NCBI GenBank assembly: GCA_037962975.1
Contig: CM075675.1
Span: 47,166,501-47,230,500 of the forward strand
Origin: Clitoria ternatea
Lineage: Eukaryota > Streptophyta > Magnoliopsida > Fabales > Fabaceae
Length of the DNA: 64,000 nt
Direction of reading: 5' to 3'
Shown here: piece after piece, positions 58,083 through 64,000 of the stretch
How the letters are laid out: each line of letters opens with the position of its first letter
How positions within the stretch are numbered: position 1 is the first letter of the stretch
Notes under the pieces: generated by a model
Told to the model about the DNA's origin: nothing
Databases searched by the model: none
Seen by the model: the letters and a program-made list of their open reading frames with translations, nothing else
Translations under genes and position numbers: made by a program

Positions 58083-61000
58083 TTGCTGTTGCTAGTGCTG
58101 TTAACTTTTCTGCTCAAATTAATTGTATCCCTCTACTTAATGGGACAAACTTCAGGGTCTGGAAGGAAGCAGTTAAGATAATTCTTGGCTGCATGGATCT
58201 TGATCTGGTATTTCGGGTTATGAAACCCACTCTGACTCTAGAAAATCCAAAAGAGGATAAGGTTGAAAAGTGGGAACACTCAAACCGAATGTGTCTAATG
58301 ATCATGAAGCGATCCATTCCAAAAGTTTTTTGAGGCTCTATTTCAGAGACCGAGAGTGCCAAAGGTTTCCTTGATGCTGTTAAAAAATATTTCACCAGTA
58401 ATGAGAAGGCTGATGCAAGCAGTTTACTTGCCAAGATGATCTCTATGAGATACAAAGGAACAGGAAACATAAGGGAGTACATTATGGAAATGTCTAATCT
58501 TGCATCAAAACTGAAAGCACTAAAGTTAGAGCTGTCTGATGACTTGCTCGTGCACTTAGTTTTGATTTCTCTTCCGGCACACTTTAGATAGTTCAAGGTG
58601 AGTTATAATACTCAAAAGGATAAATGGACCTTGAATGAGCTCATTTTTCACTTTGTGCAAGAAGAGGAAAGGCAACAAAGGGATAAAACTAAAAATGCTC
58701 ATTTGGCCTTAAATTCTTAAAATAGAAAGAGAAAGAACAATAAGGATGCTGTAGGAGGGACTTCTTAACAAAAGAAAGTTAAAACAATGAGAAAACACCT
58801 AATTGCTTCTTTTGTAAGAAGTCTGGACACATGAAGAAAAAGTGTTTCAAGTACGCCTCCTGGCGCATACAGAAAGGTAATTTTCTCTCTTTTGTTTGTT
58901 CTGAAGTTAATTTAGCTTTTGTTCCTCATGATACTTGGTGGGTAGATTCTGGTGCTACTACTCACATTAGCGTATCCATGCAGGGTTACCTTTGGAGTCA
59001 ATTGCCAAGTGATAACGAATGATTTATCTATGTGGTGGATGGCAACAAAGTTACGATAAAGGCTATTGGAACTTTTAGATTACATTTAAAAAATGGATTT
59101 CATTGGATTTATTTGAGACTTTTATCGTACCGTCTTTTAGGCAGAATTTAATTTCTATTTCTAATTTGGACCGATTTGGTTTTTCATGTTCATTTAGAAA
59201 TAATAAATTTAGTCTCTATCAAAATTCAAATATTTTTGGTTCTGGTTGTTTGATTGATAATCTATATATGCTTGATGTTATTGTCTCTCGTAATGAAATA
59301 CTACAAATTAGTTCACGAGGAACAAAACATAAATTAAATGAGAACTCAGCCATTTTATGGCATAAGCGTTTAGGCCATATCTCTAAACAGAGAATTCAGA
59401 GGCTTGTGTTGGATGAGATTCTTGGACCCTTAGACTTATCAAAGTTTGAGGTATGCGTTGAATGCATTAAGGGCAAACAAACAAACTCTAAAAATTAGGT
59501 GCTAAAAGGGCTAAGGACATTTTAGAATTAATTCACACAGATATCCGTGGACCATTCCCTATGGCATCATGGAATGGACAACAATATTTCATTACGTTCA
59601 TAGATGACTATTCAAGGTACGACTACCTATTTTTAATTCATGAGAAGTCTTAATCCCTAGACGTTTTCAAAACTTTCAAAGCTGAGGTTGAACTTCAACT
59701 TGGAAAGAAAATTAAGGCTATCAAATCTGACCATGGAGGTGAATATTACAGTAGATATAATGGATCAGGTGAACAACGTCCAGGGCCTTTTGTGCTTTTC
59801 CTATGGGAATGTGGCATCGTTCCTCAGTATATTATGCCTGGGAAACCAAGCATGAATGGTGTTGCAGAACATAGAAATAGGACTCTTAAGGATATGGTGA
59901 GAAGTATGATTAATCATTCTTCTTTGCTAGAGTCATTATGAGGAGAAGCACTTAAGACTGCAGTGTACGTCTTAAACAGGGTGCCAAGTAAAGCAGTTAA
60001 CAAAACTCTTTGAGCTATGGACTGGTAAAGCCAAGTTTAAAACATTTACACATTTGGGGTTGTCCAGCTAAGGCGCGTCCTTATAGACCGCATGAAAGCA
60101 AGCTGGAATCAAGGACTGTTAGCTGTTATTTTGTTGGTTATCTTGAATGTTCTCGAGGCTATAAATTTTACAATCCTACTACTAAATCAATTTTTGAGAC
60201 AGGAAATATGAGATTCTTTGAGGATGTTGAGTTTGGGAAAGAAGAAAACATAAGGAATGTTGTCTTTGAGGAAGAACTGGTTTTTAACCAAGACCAAGTT
60301 CTCGTGCCTATTACTATTTCAGTATCTACTCCTGTAATAGAGGACAATAATGAAGTTATTACTAACATTGTCCCAGCATAAGACAACAATGAGGTTCTCC
60401 CTCACGAACCTATAGAGCAAGCTCAACAACCTCAAGAAGTGCCATTGAGGAGATCTACTAGAGAAAGAAGAAGTTTAATTCCATATAATTATGTTGTGTT
60501 TCTTCAAGAACATGAGGATGGCATTGGCTTAACAGAAAATGAACCACTCAATTTCTGTCAAGCTATGCAAAGTTCTAACTGTAAAAAGTGGATTGATGCT
60601 ATGAAGGATGAGATAAAGTCTATGCAAGACAACAATGTTTGGGATCTTATTGAATTACCTAAAGGTGTGAAACCCATTGGTTGCAAATGGATATTTAAAA
60701 CCAAGAGGGATACAAAGGGTAATGTTGAGAGATATAAGGCCCGTTTAGTTACTAAAGGCTTTACTCAAAAAAGAAGGCATCGACTACAAAGAAACCTTCT
60801 CTCCAGTGTCTTCAAAGGATTATTTTAGGACAATCATGGCACTTGTAGCTCATTATGACCTAGAGCTCCATCAGATGGATGTTAAAATCGCGTTCCTAAA
60901 TGGTGACATAGAAGAAACAATTTACATGGTGCAACCAGAAAATTTTGTAATTGGTGACTCAAAGTCTATGGTATGCAAATTAAAGAAATCCATCTATGGT

Positions 61001-62119
61001 CATAAACAAGCTTCCCGTCAATGGTATCACAAATTTCATCAAACTATTACCTCATATGGTTTTGAGGCAATTGTAGTTGACGATTGTGTTTATCATAAAT
61101 TTAATGGAAGTAAATATATATTCTTAGTATTATATGTCGATGATATACTGCTTGCTAGCAGCGATATAGGCTTATTGCACGAAACCAAGAAATTTCTAAC
61201 AAAGAATTTTGAAATGAAAGATCTTGGTGAAGCCTCTTTTGTATTATGTATTGAAATACTAAGAGATCGTTCTCTTGGTATCTTAAGGTTATCACAAGAT
61301 AGCTATATCGATAAAGTTTTAGATAGATTCGGCATGAAAGATTGTAAACTAGGAGATACCCCGATAGCCAAGGGAGACAAATTTAGCCTCAAATAGTGTC
61401 CTAATAATGATCTTGAAATAAATGAGATGTAAAAGATTCCCTATGCTTCAGCTGTGGGAAGTCTTATGTACGCTCAAGTTTGTACTTGTCTCGATATTGT
61501 ATTTGTAGTGGGAGTTTCGGGCAGATACTTAAGTAATCCTGGGATGCATTGAAAGGCAGTAAAGCGTGTAATGTGCTACTTGAAAAGAACAAAAGGATAT
61601 ATGCTCACTTTTTAAAAGTCAGACAATTTGGAGATCATTGGGTACTCTGACTCTGATTTCGCTGGATGTCAAGACAGCAAACGCTCCACATCAGGATATA
61701 TTTTTATATTAGCTGGAGGAGTTATCTCTTGTAAGTCTGTTAAATAGACTATTATAGCTTGTTCAACCATGGTTGCAGAATTTATTGCTTGTTTTGAGGC
61801 ATCCAACCATGGTATATGGCTATGAAATTTTGTCACTAATTTGTGTGTGGTTGATGGCATTGAAAGACTATTGAAGATCTATTGTAATAATAACTCAGTA
61901 GTTATTTATTCCAACAACAACAGCAGTACAACCAAGTCAAAATTTATTGATATTAAGTTTTTGGTTGTAAAGAAAAGAGTTTAGAATAAACAAATTTCTA
62001 TAGAACACATAGGGACTAAATTTATTCTAGCTGATCCACTTACTAAGGGTTTGGTGCCTAAAGTTTTTCATGAGCACATTGCTCATATGGGTGTAATTCC
62101 TTACAGAATCTTAATTTAA
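58083..62119 (+). pseudogene. gag-pol: Element G gag-pol, multiply broken
   Basis: Gag of the copia UBN2 type from about 58083 (INCIPLLNGTNFRVW), with stops near 58331, 58588, 58720 and 58768. Zinc knuckle CFFC...H...C at 58804-58845; protease WWVDSGATTHIS near 58936; GAG-pre-integrase 59103-59498 (WHKRLGH); integrase core with HTDIRG, FIDDYSR, KSDHGGEYY and NGVAEHRNR near 59530-59880; RT 60560-61390 with the catalytic YVDD near 61132; RNase H near 61640 (YSDSDFAG) to the final stop at 62117-62119. Frame breaks include a one-base loss near 59095, a shift near 59498 and an extra A near 60765. No ATG is evident at the gag start. The whole order is recognisable, but nothing could be translated complete. 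Confidence 0.9.
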
Positions 62120-62488
62120 GTGGGAGCCCTATTTATTCTAAATGTTTTGGTTGATGTTTATTATTTTGATTTAGCTTATTTTATACAAAACTTATGTTGT
62201 GATGATCTCTATAAAGAATAAAGTTTGGACCAGTTAGAAATAGGCATGCCTAAGATCACATTGCATGTAATTTCCATGCCACTTATCCATATTTGATCTA
62301 TGTTATCAAGTACATACAATTGTGGTGATCACTGTGGTCTAATCAAATCCAATTACGATGAAATCTGCAGTAGTTCCCTGTTGTATTATAAGATGGACCA
62401 GATTATTTAAGGATAGTCTAAAAGTAAATAGCATACAGTTACGTGCCTAAAGAATTTTGTAAATATAAATACTTAAATGAATATAAAG
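62120..62488 (+). other. Element G 3' untranslated region
   Basis: Non-coding, AT-rich, between pol and the polypurine tract. Confidence 0.7.
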
Positions 62489-62502
62489 CCCAAGTGGGAG
62501 AT
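62489..62502 (+). other. Element G polypurine tract
   Basis: CCCAAGTGGGAGAT, a classic copia polypurine tract, immediately before TGTTAGAA. Confidence 0.9.
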
Positions 62503-62887
62503 TGTTAGAAATTTTAATTTCTAATAATTAATATGGGTTGATATATTATTTATAGAATTTATATTGGCTATTGAATTGGGCTCAATTAAGATGATCTGAT
62601 ATTGGCAAGCCTGTTAGACTATCAACAATAATAATATGGGCTTATACGAGTGGAAACCAGAATTTGGCCCGTTAGGGTTTAATGGGAACCCGAATAGGTA
62701 TATAATCAACCAGTGGTCATGGTCCCCAAGACGTCAAATCATAAACCTAATTTTCTCTGCCCCATAGAAAGAGAAATATCAAGTCCTATTAGACTATCAA
62801 TTATACTTCTCTTATTCGATAATCTAACATAATGGTTCTTAAGTTTAGTTTGGAATTCCATAAAGATCAATTAGGAATTTTCCAACA
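62503..62887 (+). repeat. Element G 3' LTR (385 bp)
   Basis: From TGTTAGAA to TTTCCAACA. It is shorter than the 5' LTR by a block of about 85 bp. Confidence 0.9.
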
Positions 62888-64000
62888 GTAATAACCAATG
62901 CATCCCTAAACCTTTTAAAATTAAAAATCTTCTTGTCCTTTCTTGTTTCATTTTCGTTGGCAGCAGAGAGTGAGAGGGTTTGCTTCTACTTCTTCATCTC
63001 TTCCAAAATTCGTATCTCTAACTCCTTTCTTCTTCAATTTCTTTCAAATTCATCAAATCTAAGTGGACATCAAGCTTCCTTCTTTTTCCCTTTCACGTTG
63101 GTAGCTTGGATTAAAGAAGAAGAATTCTAAATTACTCAATTGGAGGTAAGATGATGAAATCCTACTTTGGGTTGGTTCAATTCAGCTTCCATCATTTAAT
63201 TCTTTAAATTTCATGAGTTTCAAAGCGATTGGAATCTAAGAATATAATTGGATAGCTTAGGTTTCTATAGGCTCTGAACTTTCCATGAAAAATATAATGA
63301 GACAGCTTCTTGAATTGCTAATCCTATAGGATTGAAGCTTAATAATGGTTGTTTTAATGAAATAAGGTAGTTTTGGAAGTTTTTGGAGCGATTTAGAACT
63401 TGAAGTTTGGTTTGGAGGTGAGTTCCGAAGTCGACATCTCGATTCGGTAAGTTATGTTTTATAGAATTATTCTAATTTAATTATTACTAACTTAGTAAGC
63501 GATATTGATATCGATTATGGTGTTAAAATTAAGTATTGTGGATTTTAGGAATTTGTTTGAACTTGAGGAATAGGGATCGGAACTTGCAATTAGCGGATTG
63601 CTAACACTTGATCGACCGTAGAGTTTCTGGAGTTCTCTATTCCAAGTAAGGGGAGCTTTTACATTTTAAATGTATAGTTTATGGATGGGTTCGGGGTTAA
63701 ATTGCTATCTTATATGTGATATTTTGTGAAATGTAAGTACTAAACCTCGGTTATATGATAGATGTGATACATCTTATATTGTGACATCTTTTGTTCATAT
63801 ATTATTGATATTGAAATATATTCATGTATGTTACGTATTGATTGAAGTGAATGATTCCTATGCATGAGATGTAGTAGGATACTTGAATGATGTGAATTAT
63901 ATGCATGAGATGCAAATTGAGATAGCATGAGATGCTTGTATTGATACATGAATATGAAAGAAAATTTATATGATTGTGGTTTCGAGGATTCCACAAAAGA

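Larger units (their letters stand above)
56051..62887 (+). mobile_element. Element G: decayed Ty1/copia retrotransposon
   Basis: LTRs about 56051-56519 and 62503-62887, both ending TTTCCAACA. The primer-binding site is for tRNA-Met; gag, protease, integrase, RT and RNase H come in copia order (integrase before RT); the polypurine tract is AAGTGGGAGAT. The 5' LTR edge is altered (ATTAGAACA in place of TGTTAGAA), and a clear 5-bp target duplication could not be found. It lies inside element F. Confidence 0.9.
55977..64000 (+). mobile_element. Element F: LTR of a TGTAACATCC-type retrotransposon, runs off the edge
   Basis: 55977-56050 begins TGTAACATCCTAAAAATAGG, like the TGTAACACCCC start of the Tekay LTRs. 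After the copia insertion, 62888-64000 continues as a CT-rich then AT-rich leader-like stretch similar in texture to the A LTR around 5870-6130. No coding is seen in it, and the far LTR end is outside the window. The family is inferred. Confidence 0.5.

Noticed and set aside
62933..63130. 65-codon Phe/Ser-rich frame at the right edge
   Set aside because: CT-rich LTR leader translated by chance; the A-family LTRs have the same texture without a gene.

Overview
The window is plant nuclear DNA that is about nine tenths transposable elements. It is AT-rich, introns and TATA boxes have eukaryotic form, and the repeats are plant LTR retrotransposons (Ty3/gypsy Tekay, CRM and Athila types, plus Ty1/copia) and CACTA transposons. 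The element types suggest a legume, possibly a phaseoloid (Vigna/Phaseolus-like); this is inference from familiarity, not a search. No rRNA gene, functional tRNA gene, CRISPR array or operon was seen.

Layout. 1-2111: AT-rich flank with one apparent host gene, a two-exon gene for a 72-residue secreted peptide (1523-1845). 2112-4018: a complete non-autonomous CACTA element (TSD ATA) with arrays of hairpin-forming subterminal repeats and a GC-rich internal segment. 4019-5483 and 49978-51289: decayed pieces of what looks like a CACTA-type transposase gene, split by the insertion of element A.

5484-49977 is a four-level nest in which every level has a 5-bp target-site duplication. A (+, Tekay-like, 3.8-kb LTRs, TSD GCCGG) was hit in its 3' LTR by B (-, CRM-like chromovirus, 1.02-kb LTRs, TSD GGAAG). 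B was hit in its 5' LTR by C (-, same family as A, 3,715-bp LTRs, TSD CCTAT). C was hit in its primer-binding site by D (+, Athila-like, 2.5-kb LTRs, TSD GATAC). A, B and C are coding-dead. D is nearly intact, with one nonsense codon in its gag-pol frame.

51290-54541: a solo LTR (TSD ATGCC) with a TATA box, a 51-bp minisatellite and many CCGAGTG/CACTCGG motifs. 55400-55634: an antisense fragment of a pentatricopeptide-repeat (PPR) gene. 55977-64000: an LTR of another TGTAACATCC-type element that runs off the right edge and is interrupted by a decayed Ty1/copia element (about 56051-62887).

What stands out: the exactly resolvable nest; CpG-rich palindromes paired about 21 bp apart inside the A/C LTRs; an all C-to-T pattern of nonsense mutations in A and C; LTR divergences that do not follow the nesting order; and the CRM-type element, which hints at a pericentromeric location. 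No convincing new cellular system was found. The LTR palindrome array is the strongest unexplained structure.
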